Shown: one piece after another, positions 11,975 to 19,341 of the stretch
Numbering within the stretch: position 1 is the first letter of the stretch
How the letters are laid out: each line of letters begins with the position of its first letter
Assembly (NCBI GenBank): GCA_014193395.1
Contig: BJHT01000047.1
Span: forward strand, 1 to 32,246
Direction of reading: 5' to 3'
DNA: 32,246 nucleotides
Origin: Verrucomicrobiota bacterium
GTDB lineage: Bacteria > Verrucomicrobiota > Verrucomicrobiia > Limisphaerales > BJHT01
Notes under the pieces: model-generated
Database searches by the model: none
What the model was told of the DNA's origin: nothing
What the model saw: only the letters and a program-made list of their open reading frames with translations
Program-made: the position numbers and the translations under genes

Positions 11975-12324
11975 GGGGAATACCTTTTCTGCCAGTCGCG
12001 CATCCGTTCTCTGGCAATGTCGAGGTCGCGGACCGGAATGGCCTGGCCCTTGTTGCGGATGCCGTGAACGGCAATGATGCGGCGGTCTTTTACAAAGAAC
12101 CACAGGACGCGTGTGTTGAGCTTGCCGACATGCCGCAATTCAAAGAGTCCGCTGCCCAGCGCCTTGGACAATGGCTCGCGGTGATACTGCCGGTTCCGCA
12201 AATTCGCCAATCCTCGCATCACCGCCGCGTAGTCACCGGGGTCGCTCTGCTTGAGTTCGTCCAGAAACTCCTGCACGGGTGAGCGTCCGCTGACATTCTC
12301 GAAAAACTCTAGGGTGAACTCCAT
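11971..12324 (-). CDS. RelE/HigB-type (Gp49-like) toxin
   Basis: The 117-residue protein fits the HigB/phage Gp49-like branch of the RelE/ParE fold: VQEFLDELKQSDPGDYAAV, then LSKALGSGLFELRHVGKLNT, then RVLWFFVKDRRIIAVHGIRNKG (about 72-93), and a C-terminal RERMRDWQKRY helix. Members are usually ribosome-dependent mRNA endonucleases; the conserved GLFELR...R strand is present. ATG 12324 is the natural start; the in-frame extension to 12375 would cross the operator palindrome. Its stop overlaps the antitoxin start by four bases (ATGA), so the two are translationally coupled. I infer a complete, functional module. Confidence 0.9.
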   Translation of the reverse strand: MEFTLEFFENVSGRSPVQEFLDELKQSDPGDYAAVMRGLANLRNRQYHREPLSKALGSGLFELRHVGKLNTRVLWFFVKDRRIIAVHGIRNKGQAIPVRDLDIARERMRDWQKRYSP

Positions 12325-12332
12325 GATTCGGC

Positions 12333-12350
12333 TACACCAATGTTGGTGTA
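12333..12350. promoter_or_regulatory. Palindromic operator candidate of the toxin-antitoxin operon
   Basis: TACACCAA-TG-TTGGTGTA is a perfect 8+8 palindrome with a 2-base centre, located 9-26 bases upstream of the toxin ATG. Autoregulation by an HTH antitoxin at such a site is the rule for HigBA-type modules. Its position implies that it overlaps the transcription start or the ribosome-loading region. Confidence 0.7.
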
Positions 12351-12389
12351 ACTGACTTTGGCGGCGGCGGCCCAAGGCGGGCCGTTTCG

Positions 12390-13358
12390 CTAGCCCTTCT
12401 TCTTCTGAAAATGCGGCGCGAGGGCGGCGTAGGATTTGCGGGCGGCCGCCACGGGATCATAGCCCTTCTGATTGAAGATCAGGCCGCTGACCTCGACGAC
12501 GACGGGGCCGCGATAGGGAGTTTCTTTCAAGCGGGCGGCGTAGTTGGCGTAGTCGATGCGGCCTTCGCCGGGCAGGAGGAACTTGAATTTCTCGGCGGTG
12601 CCTTCGCTGTCTTTGACATGGATGAATGCGGCATGGGGCGCGAGGTCTTTGAGCGTGGCGGCGAGTTCGTAGCCGCGCAGTTCGTAGTGACTGAAATCGT
12701 AGGTGAGTTTGATCCACGGATGATTCACGGCGCGCAGGAGCCAGAGCGCGCCCTCGGGTGTGTGCAGCGCGCCGCCGACATGGGGCTTCACAGCGATGAT
12801 CGTTTTGTGCGCGGCGGCGACTTCGCCCCAAGCCCGGAGGCGCTCGGCCATCGACTCGCGTACGGCGTCCCATTGCTTCGGGTTGCTGCCGAGGACGGTC
12901 TCGATGACGGGCTGCGCTGCGGGGGAAAGCTTGCGCCCGAGAATGGCGGCGGCGGCGAGTCGTTCGAGGTTGCGCTGATGGTCGGCGTCCGTGCCGAGCG
13001 GGGAGATATTTTCCATCAAGGCCGAAAGCTTCAGGCCGAGTTCGCCGAGCGTGCTCGCGATTTGTTTGCGGTCCGCGGCGGAGAGGAGCTTCGGCTCGGT
13101 GGGCCAGCCGGGCATCAGGGCAAACTCGACATTCTCGTAACCAATCTCGGCGCAGGTTTTCAGCGCGGTGGCGACGGGCAGGGTCTTCATGCCGTAGAGG
13201 CTGAAGCCGAGGCTGGTGGCCGCAGCGGGCGCGGTGGACGGAGCCGGGGCCGCAGAAACATTCGGCGCAATCGCGAGTGGCAGCGTGCCGAGGACGGCGG
13301 TCCCGACGGTCGCGCCGGAGCGGCGCAGGAATTCGCGGCGGGGCAGGGGAGGGTTCAT
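12390..13358 (-). CDS. Tat-exported sugar phosphate isomerase/epimerase-like TIM barrel protein
   Basis: The 322-residue protein begins with a twin-arginine signal, PRREFLRRSGATVG, plus a hydrophobic stretch to about residue 36. The mature part is the xylose-isomerase-like/AP-endonuclease-2 TIM barrel: LGFSLYGMKTLPVATALKTC, IGYENVEFALMPGWP, LGLKLSALMEN, IIAVKPHVGGALHTPEG, IKLTYDFSHYELRG, AAFIHVKDSEG and GPVVVEVSG. The E, H, D and H/E residues at strand ends suit a divalent-metal site. Proteins of this kind are common in PVC genomes and probably act on sugars or inositols in the periplasm; the substrate here is unknown. A PfpI-like gene ends 39 bases upstream on the same strand, suggesting an operon. 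Confidence 0.9.
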   Translation of the reverse strand: MNPPLPRREFLRRSGATVGTAVLGTLPLAIAPNVSAAPAPSTAPAAATSLGFSLYGMKTLPVATALKTCAEIGYENVEFALMPGWPTEPKLLSAADRKQIASTLGELGLKLSALMENISPLGTDADHQRNLERLAAAAILGRKLSPAAQPVIETVLGSNPKQWDAVRESMAERLRAWGEVAAAHKTIIAVKPHVGGALHTPEGALWLLRAVNHPWIKLTYDFSHYELRGYELAATLKDLAPHAAFIHVKDSEGTAEKFKFLLPGEGRIDYANYAARLKETPYRGPVVVEVSGLIFNQKGYDPVAAARKSYAALAPHFQKKKG

Positions 13359-13397
13359 GGTGTGGCGGGCATGGCGCGTGGCGTGGGTGCGAACGAA

Positions 13398-14021
13398 TCA
13401 GCGCGCGCAGTATTCTTTCAGCATCCGCATGAACTCGCGCATGAGCACCGAGTTGTCGTGCCAGGTGCGGGCGCTGATGAGGTTGCCGTCGATGACAAAC
13501 GGTTGGTTCACGTATTTCCCGCCGCCTTGTTCCACGTCGAGTTTGCACTTGGCGACGGTGGTGAGCGTGCGGCCCGTGATGACCCCGGCGGCGGTGAGAA
13601 TCTCGATGCCGTGACAGACCATCGCGACTGGTTTTCCGGTTTCAAAAAAATGGCGCGTGAGCCGGAGCAAATCCTGGTCGTAGCGCAAATACTCGGGCGC
13701 GCGACCGCCGGAGACGAAGAGGCCGCAGTATTCGTCGGGGTTCACGTCCTTGAAGGCGACGGTGGCGCGGACGTGATAGGCGGGGCTTTCGCGCGTGATG
13801 TCCCACTTTGGTTCGCCCGTGGCCGTCGGCGGAATCTCGTGCATCACACCGTGGTAAAGACGCGCCTCGGGTCCGGCGACGACGGCCTCGTAGCCATCCT
13901 CGGGCACGCGGAAGATGGGATAGAGTGTGTCCATGACCTCGGTGGCGTCGCCAATGGGGATCAGGACTTTTTTCGGAGCGAGCGGTGCGGGCGAATTCTT
14001 CGGGGCAGATTTTTTGGCCAT
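13398..14021 (-). CDS. DJ-1/PfpI family protein
   Basis: The 207-residue protein has the class-I glutamine-amidotransferase-like fold of DJ-1/PfpI: KKVLIPIGDATEVMDTLYPI at the N-terminus, EYCGLFVSGGRAPEYLR (98-113), and the nucleophile elbow PVAMVCHGIEILTAAGV with C136-H137. The family includes proteases, chaperones, deglycases and isonitrile hydratase-like enzymes, so activity cannot be assigned. A Lys/Ala/Pro-rich N-terminal tail (MAKKSAPKNSPAPLAPKK) precedes the domain and there is no signal peptide, so it is cytoplasmic. It is the first gene of a probable two-gene unit with the Tat-exported TIM-barrel protein. Confidence 0.92.
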   Translation of the reverse strand: MAKKSAPKNSPAPLAPKKVLIPIGDATEVMDTLYPIFRVPEDGYEAVVAGPEARLYHGVMHEIPPTATGEPKWDITRESPAYHVRATVAFKDVNPDEYCGLFVSGGRAPEYLRYDQDLLRLTRHFFETGKPVAMVCHGIEILTAAGVITGRTLTTVAKCKLDVEQGGGKYVNQPFVIDGNLISARTWHDNSVLMREFMRMLKEYCAR

Positions 14022-14078
14022 GCGTGGAGGCTAGCGGCTCGGCGGCGCAGTGTTGAAGGGAAAACTTGGGGCGAGAAA

Positions 14079-14134
14079 AAGTTCCAAGGTTAAAGCTCAA
14101 AGTTCAAGGGAAGGGCCAAGGATCAAGGGCCAAG
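14079..14134. repeat. Heptamer-type repeat, left arm of an intergenic cassette
   Basis: AAGTTCCAAGGTTAAAGCTC, AAAGTTCAAGGG and CCAAGGATCAAGGGCCAAG form a degenerate seven-base-period array. It is the inverted counterpart of the array at 14445-14507. Confidence 0.65.
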
Positions 14135-14265
14135 TCCGATGCGTGCGCGACAGAGGCGGAACACACGAGACAATCGCTCTGCCTGCCTATCGCCGCTGCG
14201 TTGTCGGGCAACCCACGGCCCCCACGGCGACCCTCACTTCCCGAAAACCTCCGGCGATGCACGGG

Positions 14266-14299
14266 CCAAGTTCGTGTTGCATATGCAACACGAACTTGG
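14266..14299. repeat. Perfect 34-bp palindrome
   Basis: CCAAGTTCGTGTTGC (14266-14280), ATAT, then the exact reverse complement (14285-14299) form an uninterrupted perfect palindrome. It lies close to the middle of the 14079-14507 cassette. The 496-base gap between the DJ-1 and CAP-protein genes contains no convincing coding frame. Confidence 0.9.
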
Positions 14300-14444
14300 T
14301 CAGGCCGGTTGCGGTCATGGTTTGCAATTCGGTGGCGCGAAATCGGATTCCGCGGGGTGATTGGGGGCACGGGGCCGGTCAATCGCAGCGGTCCTGCGGG
14401 CGGGTGTTTCTGCGGCGTGAACGCCGCGTCCGGTCGCGCGGTGA

Positions 14445-14507
14445 TTTGAAACTTGGCGCTTGGAACTTCCCTTGAGCTTTGAACTTTGAGCTTTGAGCTT
14501 TGAACTT
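14445..14507. repeat. Heptanucleotide tandem repeat array, right arm of cassette
   Basis: Nine consecutive 7-base units are in register: TTTGAAA, CTTGGCG, CTTGGAA, CTTCCCT, TGAGCTT, TGAACTT, TGAGCTT, TGAGCTT, TGAACTT. The last five are nearly identical. A short related stretch, CCCTTGAGCTTGAAACT, occurs at about 24170-24186. Confidence 0.85.
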
Positions 14508-14517
14508 CGCCCCCAGC

Positions 14518-16563
14518 TCACGGCGCCACCACGACGCGGAAAAAGCGGCGTTCACCCGTGAGCGGCGCGGTGATCCGGAAAGCGCTTCCGCTCGTGACCG
14601 TCTCCAGGACGGCGGTCGGATCCGGAGTGTACGGTCCGGCAATCTCGGGCGCTGATTCGGCCACCAAGCGCCCGGCCGTTCCGCCCGCCAGGCCGATGTC
14701 GAACTGCACCTGGTTGCCCGTTGGCGGATGGCGTGCGGCCAGTTGCACCGTCGGCGCGGGGACCACGACGAAATCTTTCGCGGGACCAAAGCCCAGCCGC
14801 CGCGTGCCGATTTGCGCCTGCACGCGAAACGAGCAGCCCGCCGTGTTCGTCGGCTGGAACACGAACGCGGTGCCGCTCGGAATTTCGCTCACCACCGGCG
14901 TCACGACCTCCCGGGCGTCGCTGATCGCGATGTCATCCAAAAAAAATCCCACCGTCGCGTCGGTCTGCGAAAAAAAGCTGCCGCCGGAAAACGTGTAGGC
15001 AAACCGCACCCGCGCATTTCGCCCCGCGAAGCCCGCGAGCGAAACGCTGCGCCCCACAAACCCGGCGTTGCCGCTGCCGCCCGTCCCCGCCTGCGTCCAG
15101 AGGTCCTGCCAGGTGGCGCCGTCGTCGGTCGAGAGTTGCGCGCGCGCCACCTGCCCGGTCGTGGCCCAGCTCAGCCGGCTGGCGAAGGTGAGCTGGCTGT
15201 TCGTCCCCAATCGCAGGATCGGGCGCAGCGTGAGGAACTGACTCACCGGCGCGGGCATCGCCAGATGAAAGCTCGCCGCGCCGCCCGCGTGAGCCGCCGT
15301 CGTGATCACCGCGTAACCGTTTGAAATCTCGGCGACCACGCCATTGGTACCGTTCTCCGCGCCTTCCACCGCCGCATACGGCAACAGCTTCGTCTGCTCG
15401 ACGCGATAGCTCGTGGCCGCGCCAACAGGTGAAAAACTCAGCACATTGCTGCGATTCAGAAACGCCGCGTTGCCCCCGGCGATCACCGGCGGCGCGTAGG
15501 TCGGCACGAGGTCCGCCTTCACATTCACGCCGCCCGCGACCACCACGGTCCGCGTCGTCACCGGCAGGCCCGCGGCGGAGAACGTCACCGTGTACGTGCC
15601 GTCGCCTGGCAACGGCACGGTGTAGCCGCCCGAGTTGGCGGTGATGGCCGAGAAGTTTGCGCCAACCACCGTGACCGCGACGCCGCCGATGCCCTCGCCC
15701 GCATCGTAGAATCCGTTGGTGTTGAAATCATAAAACGCCACGCCGGTGAGGAACGGCCGGCCGCTCGCATCCGCCGCGAAATCCTGCGTCACCAACTGGG
15801 GCCCGACGCCCCCGTTGGAACCGAGTACCACGCCGACTCCGATCTCGCGGAACCGTGCATCGTGAATGTTGTTGCGATGTCCCGGCGGGCTTTGCATTCC
15901 TCCCGTCGCCGCGCTGCCGCCCCAATCAACCTCGAACCCCGCGTGCCCCTGCACCACCGATTCGGCATAGGCGAACACGTTCTCGCCGAGGCGCTGCCAC
16001 GCATACCCCTGTGCCGTCGCGCGCTCGCTCAGCCCGCGCCCGTCGGTGCCCGTGTGTCCCTGAAACGCGTTGGTGAACATGTCCGCGCTGTGACCCCGCG
16101 CCGACGCCAGCAGTTTGATGTTGAACGCCAACGGCGGGGCCGGCGCGAGGGCGGCAAGCTGACTCGCCATCAGCGCCAGGTTCACTTGAAAATAGGCGTA
16201 ATTGCTCAGCACCTCCGGGTCCGTCGCGGCCTGCAATCGCAGGCCCTCCGCCGCGGGATTGGCGCGGGCGCGATTGATCATTTCCAGATACGCCTGCTCT
16301 TCATCCGTCGGCTCGCCGATTGAGTAGAGGACCGGGGGATCGCTCTGCGGGGAGCGCAGGAGCCGCGCCGGTGTCGGTCGGACTGACACGGGCGGGGCTG
16401 GCGGTGGCGGCAGTGGTGAAGCAACGGCTGCGGGAAAATAGGTTTGAGCAAAAACCGCAATGATTCCCCCCGTCTGCCCGCACCACGACAGCGCCAAAGC
16501 GCACAACACGCCCCGGAAAAGTTGTGCCCTGCTCCTGCGGAAAATGTGAGACCCGAGTTCCAT
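14518..16563 (-). CDS. Large secreted CAP/SCP-domain protein
   Basis: The 681-residue protein starts with a basic segment and a hydrophobic stretch (FRGVLCALALSWC...IIAVFAQ, to about 40), a probable signal peptide, followed by a Pro-rich linker (50-78). The CAP domain spans about 85-262: EMINRARANPAAEG, ARGHSADM with H158, LGENVFAY with E194, and PGHRNNIHDARFREIGVGV with H229, the usual cavity residues. A carboxypeptidase-regulatory/SdrD-like beta domain follows at about 270-350 (FYDFNTNGFYDAGEGIGGVAV, GGYTVPLPGDGTYTVTFSAAG). A beta-sandwich comes next (about 360-545, with DDGATWQDLWTQ and FFLDDIAISDA), and a C-terminal beta segment ends in RRFFRVVVAP. Bacterial CAP proteins are extracellular; target and enzymatic role are unknown. 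No good ribosome site is visible at 16563. Confidence 0.88.
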   Translation of the reverse strand: MELGSHIFRRSRAQLFRGVLCALALSWCGQTGGIIAVFAQTYFPAAVASPLPPPPAPPVSVRPTPARLLRSPQSDPPVLYSIGEPTDEEQAYLEMINRARANPAAEGLRLQAATDPEVLSNYAYFQVNLALMASQLAALAPAPPLAFNIKLLASARGHSADMFTNAFQGHTGTDGRGLSERATAQGYAWQRLGENVFAYAESVVQGHAGFEVDWGGSAATGGMQSPPGHRNNIHDARFREIGVGVVLGSNGGVGPQLVTQDFAADASGRPFLTGVAFYDFNTNGFYDAGEGIGGVAVTVVGANFSAITANSGGYTVPLPGDGTYTVTFSAAGLPVTTRTVVVAGGVNVKADLVPTYAPPVIAGGNAAFLNRSNVLSFSPVGAATSYRVEQTKLLPYAAVEGAENGTNGVVAEISNGYAVITTAAHAGGAASFHLAMPAPVSQFLTLRPILRLGTNSQLTFASRLSWATTGQVARAQLSTDDGATWQDLWTQAGTGGSGNAGFVGRSVSLAGFAGRNARVRFAYTFSGGSFFSQTDATVGFFLDDIAISDAREVVTPVVSEIPSGTAFVFQPTNTAGCSFRVQAQIGTRRLGFGPAKDFVVVPAPTVQLAARHPPTGNQVQFDIGLAGGTAGRLVAESAPEIAGPYTPDPTAVLETVTSGSAFRITAPLTGERRFFRVVVAP

Positions 16564-16618
16564 TCTGTGGACAGGCTATTCACCGGGCACCCAACGCGAA
16601 AGGCCGAAGTCCACAGTC

Positions 16619-16814
16619 TTTTGGAGTCCGGTGACTCGTCACCGCTGTTGCACAGGCGACTGGTCGCCGTCGAACTTCCGCACCGCTAACGATCCGGCGG
16701 GCGCGCCGGCGCTGGCGCGAGCCGTGAACGCGCCTGTTGCGTCCCCACGCCTCCCGCAGTTCGACGGCGACAAGTCGCCTTGGGAAAGCGGTGACGAGTC
16801 ACCGCACTCCAAAA
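16619..16814. repeat. Nested inverted repeat with internal mini-palindromes
   Basis: The 58-base left arm (16619-16676) and 57-base right arm (16758-16814) are near-perfect reverse complements, starting TTTTGGAGT and ending ACTCCAAAA. Each arm contains two small palindromes: CGGTGACTCGTCACCG (or its complement) and GGCGACTGGTCGCC / GGCGACAAGTCGCC. The 81-base core has no coding frame. The element lies upstream of the CAP-protein gene, in the gap after the small ORF at 16893. Between 16815 and 16892 I see nothing further. Confidence 0.88.
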
Positions 16815-16892
16815 ATTTTCGCGCCGGTAGCTGCGGTCCGCAGCGCCGAGGCCATTCGTGTTCTCCCGCCGTTCAATCCGGCGTCCGCCGCG

Positions 16893-17093
16893 TTACGGCA
16901 GCTTCAACTTGTTGTTGTGCCGCACGCCCGCCACGAAAAGTTGCAGCTTCAGCCACGCGCTGCGCATCCCGCGTGGGGGCGCGGTCCGGGCGCTGGCACG
17001 CGGTGCGAGTGCGAGCGGGCCGTGGTCGCGCGCGGCGGCGGCGTCCAGGGGGGCTGCGACCGACGCCGTCATGTTATTGAAACGGGGTTTCAT
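16893..17093 (-). CDS. Candidate 66-residue basic small protein
   Basis: The ATG at 17093 is preceded by GAGGA with eight-base spacing (GAGGAATCACGGATG), one of the better ribosome sites in the window. The frame runs 66 codons to TAA. The product is Ala-rich and basic (MKPRFNNMTASVAAPLDAAA, then DHGPLALAPRASARTAPPRG), ending with a hydrophobic/basic stretch WLKLQLFVAGVRHNNKLKLP. I recognise no family. It starts 67 bases after the ABC-transporter stop on the same strand, so it may be the last gene of that transcript. It could also be spurious, since GC-rich DNA often leaves short frames open; the ribosome site is the main support. Confidence 0.42.
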   Translation of the reverse strand: MKPRFNNMTASVAAPLDAAAARDHGPLALAPRASARTAPPRGMRSAWLKLQLFVAGVRHNNKLKLP

Positions 17094-17160
17094 CCGTGAT
17101 TCCTCATCCGCCCGGGAGTCGTCGTTGCCGCGCCCTCGCTGCCCCGTCGCCGTCCCGTCG

Positions 17161-18987
17161 TCAGTCGTGGCGGCGTTCCGGCGGTTGGGTGAGGCGGGCG
17201 TAATACCCGTGGCTATCCAGTAAGTCGGCGGGCCGCCCGATTTCCTTAACCCGTCCCGCTTCGATCACGAGCACTTTGTCCATCTGCTGAATCGTGCTGA
17301 GCCGGTGCGCGACCACGAGCGTGGTGCGGCCGCGCATCAGCTCGTTCAAGCTTGCGACCACCAGCGCCTCGCTCTCGCCGTCCAGCGCGCTCGTCGGCTC
17401 GTCCAGCAGCAGGATGGGCGCGTCCTTGAGAAACGCCCGCGCCAGCGTGAGCCGCTGTTTTTCGCCGACACTCAGCCGCGCCGCGCCGTCGCCCACCACC
17501 GTCTCGTACTGCCGCGGCAACGTGCGGATGAACGCGTCGGCATTCGCCCGCCGCGCCGCTGTTTCGATCTCCGCCGCCGTCGCCCCCGGCCGTCCGAACG
17601 CGATGTTTTCCGCAATCGTCGCCGGAAGCAGAATCGGCTCCTGAAACACAAATGCGATCTGCTGCCGCAAATCCTTCAGGCGCAGTTCGCGCAGGTCCAC
17701 GCCGTCCAGCTTGATGCCGCCCGCCGCCGGATCAAAAAAGCGCGGCAGCAGATACAGCAGCGTGGTTTTGCCCACGCCGCTCGGACCGATGATCGCCAGC
17801 GACTCGCCCGGCGCTACCGCGAAGCTGATCCCGCGCAGCACCGGCCGTTCCGGCGTGTAGCTGAACTGCACGTCCGCGAATTCAATCCTGCCCGTGCTGG
17901 GCACGCCCGCCGCGGTGCGGTCGCCCGCGCCCGTGCTGGCCCCGCCGCGCGTCCGCCCCACCACCGCCCGCGCGCCCGGCGCTTCGGTCACGTCGGCCGG
18001 CGTGTCGAGGATTTCAAACACCCGCTCGGCATTCGCGCCCGCGCTGGCCACCGTCGCGCCCACATTCGAGAGCTGGCTCAACGGCTCGAAAAGCTGCGCC
18101 AGATACGCCAGAAAAATCAGCAACTGCCCGGTCGTCAGTTCGCCGCGCAACACCTCCTGCGCCCCCCACCACACCAGCGCCGCCGTCCCCACGCCGAACG
18201 CCAGCAGGATCATCAGCCCATACAAAACCTCCCACCCGTGCTGCGACAGACGCGCGCCCTGCGCCAGCGCCGTCTGCGCGCGGAACCGTTCGTTGGCCGC
18301 GTCCTCGCGCGTGAAGCTCTGATTGAGCGCCACCGCGCTGATGCCCTGCTGGATGAGCGTCGTCACCTGGCTGTCCGCGCGTTGTGCCACCGCGCTGCGT
18401 TTGCCCATTTTCTTGCCGAAAAACTGGATGCTCAAAACGAGCAGCGGCACCGTCGCCAGCGCCACGCCCGTGAGCGACACGTTGAGCCGCCACATCACCC
18501 ACACCATCAGCACCAGCGACAGCGACGCCGCCAGCAACGTCACCACGCCCTGCTGAAACAACGTTTGAAACGCGAACGTGTCCCACGCCGCGCGATGAAT
18601 GAGTTCCCCCGCGTTCTGGTTTTGATGAAACCGCAGCGACAGCCGCTGCAACCGGTCGAAGACCTCGTTGCGCACCCGCGCCAGCCCGCGCAGGCCGATC
18701 TTGATCGAGATGAAATTGTGGAGCGCATTCAGCGCGCCCTGCACCGCGTGCAAGCCGAACACCAGCAACGCCAGCGCCGCCACCTGCGCGGATTTGTCCT
18801 CGGCCGGGAGCCACTGCGCGAGCCACGCCGGCAGCGGTTTGTCCCCGAGCACGCTGTCCACGATCAACGCCAGCGGCCACGGCTTGAGCAGATTCGCGCC
18901 CGTGGCCAGCACCATCAGCACAAACACCCCGCCCAGCAGCGGCAGTTCCGGCCGAAAATAATGCAATGCCCGACGCAGGGTTTTCAC
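17161..18987 (-). CDS. ABC transporter, fused permease and ATPase (exporter half-transporter)
   Basis: The 608-residue protein has the type-I exporter layout. Six membrane spans lie in about 15-310 (for example LLGGVFVLMVLATGANLLKPW and LLAASLSLVLMVWVMWRL), then a nucleotide-binding domain at about 365-600. The Walker A is GPSGVGKTT with lysine 407, the signature is LSVGEKQRL, the Walker B is ILLLDEPTSALDG, and the switch histidine lies in LVVAHRLST. The Asp/Glu/Gln catalytic set looks complete, so the ATPase should be active. A Gly/Arg/Thr-rich linker (about 343-363) joins the two halves. Half-transporters of this MsbA/lipid-exporter type dimerise and export lipids, peptides or drugs; the substrate is unknown. 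The start is GTG 18987, with MKTLRRALHYFRPE as the usual pre-helix. Confidence 0.95.
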   Translation of the reverse strand: MKTLRRALHYFRPELPLLGGVFVLMVLATGANLLKPWPLALIVDSVLGDKPLPAWLAQWLPAEDKSAQVAALALLVFGLHAVQGALNALHNFISIKIGLRGLARVRNEVFDRLQRLSLRFHQNQNAGELIHRAAWDTFAFQTLFQQGVVTLLAASLSLVLMVWVMWRLNVSLTGVALATVPLLVLSIQFFGKKMGKRSAVAQRADSQVTTLIQQGISAVALNQSFTREDAANERFRAQTALAQGARLSQHGWEVLYGLMILLAFGVGTAALVWWGAQEVLRGELTTGQLLIFLAYLAQLFEPLSQLSNVGATVASAGANAERVFEILDTPADVTEAPGARAVVGRTRGGASTGAGDRTAAGVPSTGRIEFADVQFSYTPERPVLRGISFAVAPGESLAIIGPSGVGKTTLLYLLPRFFDPAAGGIKLDGVDLRELRLKDLRQQIAFVFQEPILLPATIAENIAFGRPGATAAEIETAARRANADAFIRTLPRQYETVVGDGAARLSVGEKQRLTLARAFLKDAPILLLDEPTSALDGESEALVVASLNELMRGRTTLVVAHRLSTIQQMDKVLVIEAGRVKEIGRPADLLDSHGYYARLTQPPERRHD

Positions 18988-18999
18988 AGCCGCGGGACG

Positions 19000-19299
19000 C
19001 TAGCGGGCCACTTCTGACGACGCGACGGAATTTCCGCGGCATCCCGGCACCGCGGCGGCTTCCAAAGCCCAGTCACACGGTTGCCCGGCTGCGAACCGCG
19101 GGGGGGGCGGCCAAACCCGCCAGAACGCTGATTGCCAATCCCCCGGCGCGGCGCAGAATCGCCGCCAATGAACCAACCGCAAACGTGATTCGCTCTGCAC
19201 GGTGTCGTGTTCAGAAACCAATTTCCTGTCAGCGACCACGAACAGCTCGCTGCCCGCCATCGGGGCGTTGATCACCGCGTCACCGACGAGCATGACCAT
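19000..19299 (-). CDS. Doubtful ~99-residue ORF in the gap before PSD1
   Basis: Between the ABC-transporter start and the PSD1 start the minus strand is open from ATG 19299 to TAG 19000, giving MVMLVGDAVINAPMAGSELF, VVADRKLVSEHDTVQSES, then WQSAFWRVWPPPPRFAAG. The N-terminal third reads like ordinary protein but the rest is rich in Trp, Pro and Arg. No ribosome site is visible. The frame continues upstream opposite the PSD1 gene, as antisense frames in GC-rich DNA often do. I list it because nothing else explains this gap. Confidence 0.2.
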   Translation of the reverse strand: MVMLVGDAVINAPMAGSELFVVADRKLVSEHDTVQSESRLRLVHWRRFCAAPGDWQSAFWRVWPPPPRFAAGQPCDWALEAAAVPGCRGNSVASSEVAR

Positions 19300-19341
19300 G
19301 GGATCAAGAGCCTGTTTGTGTGATTGGTGACAGGAACTTTC

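Noticed and set aside
14104-14382. Open frames on both strands inside the 14079-14507 cassette
   Set aside because: They run through the palindrome, giving the same odd peptide (VRVAYATRTW) on both strands, the result of symmetry rather than coding.
14445-14507. Possible CRISPR-like array
   Set aside because: The repeats are only 7 bases and contiguous with no spacers, and no cas genes are present.
17305-19017. A 570-codon plus-strand frame opposite the ABC transporter
   Set aside because: Arg/Gln/His-rich antisense sequence; the ABC motifs on the other strand are decisive.
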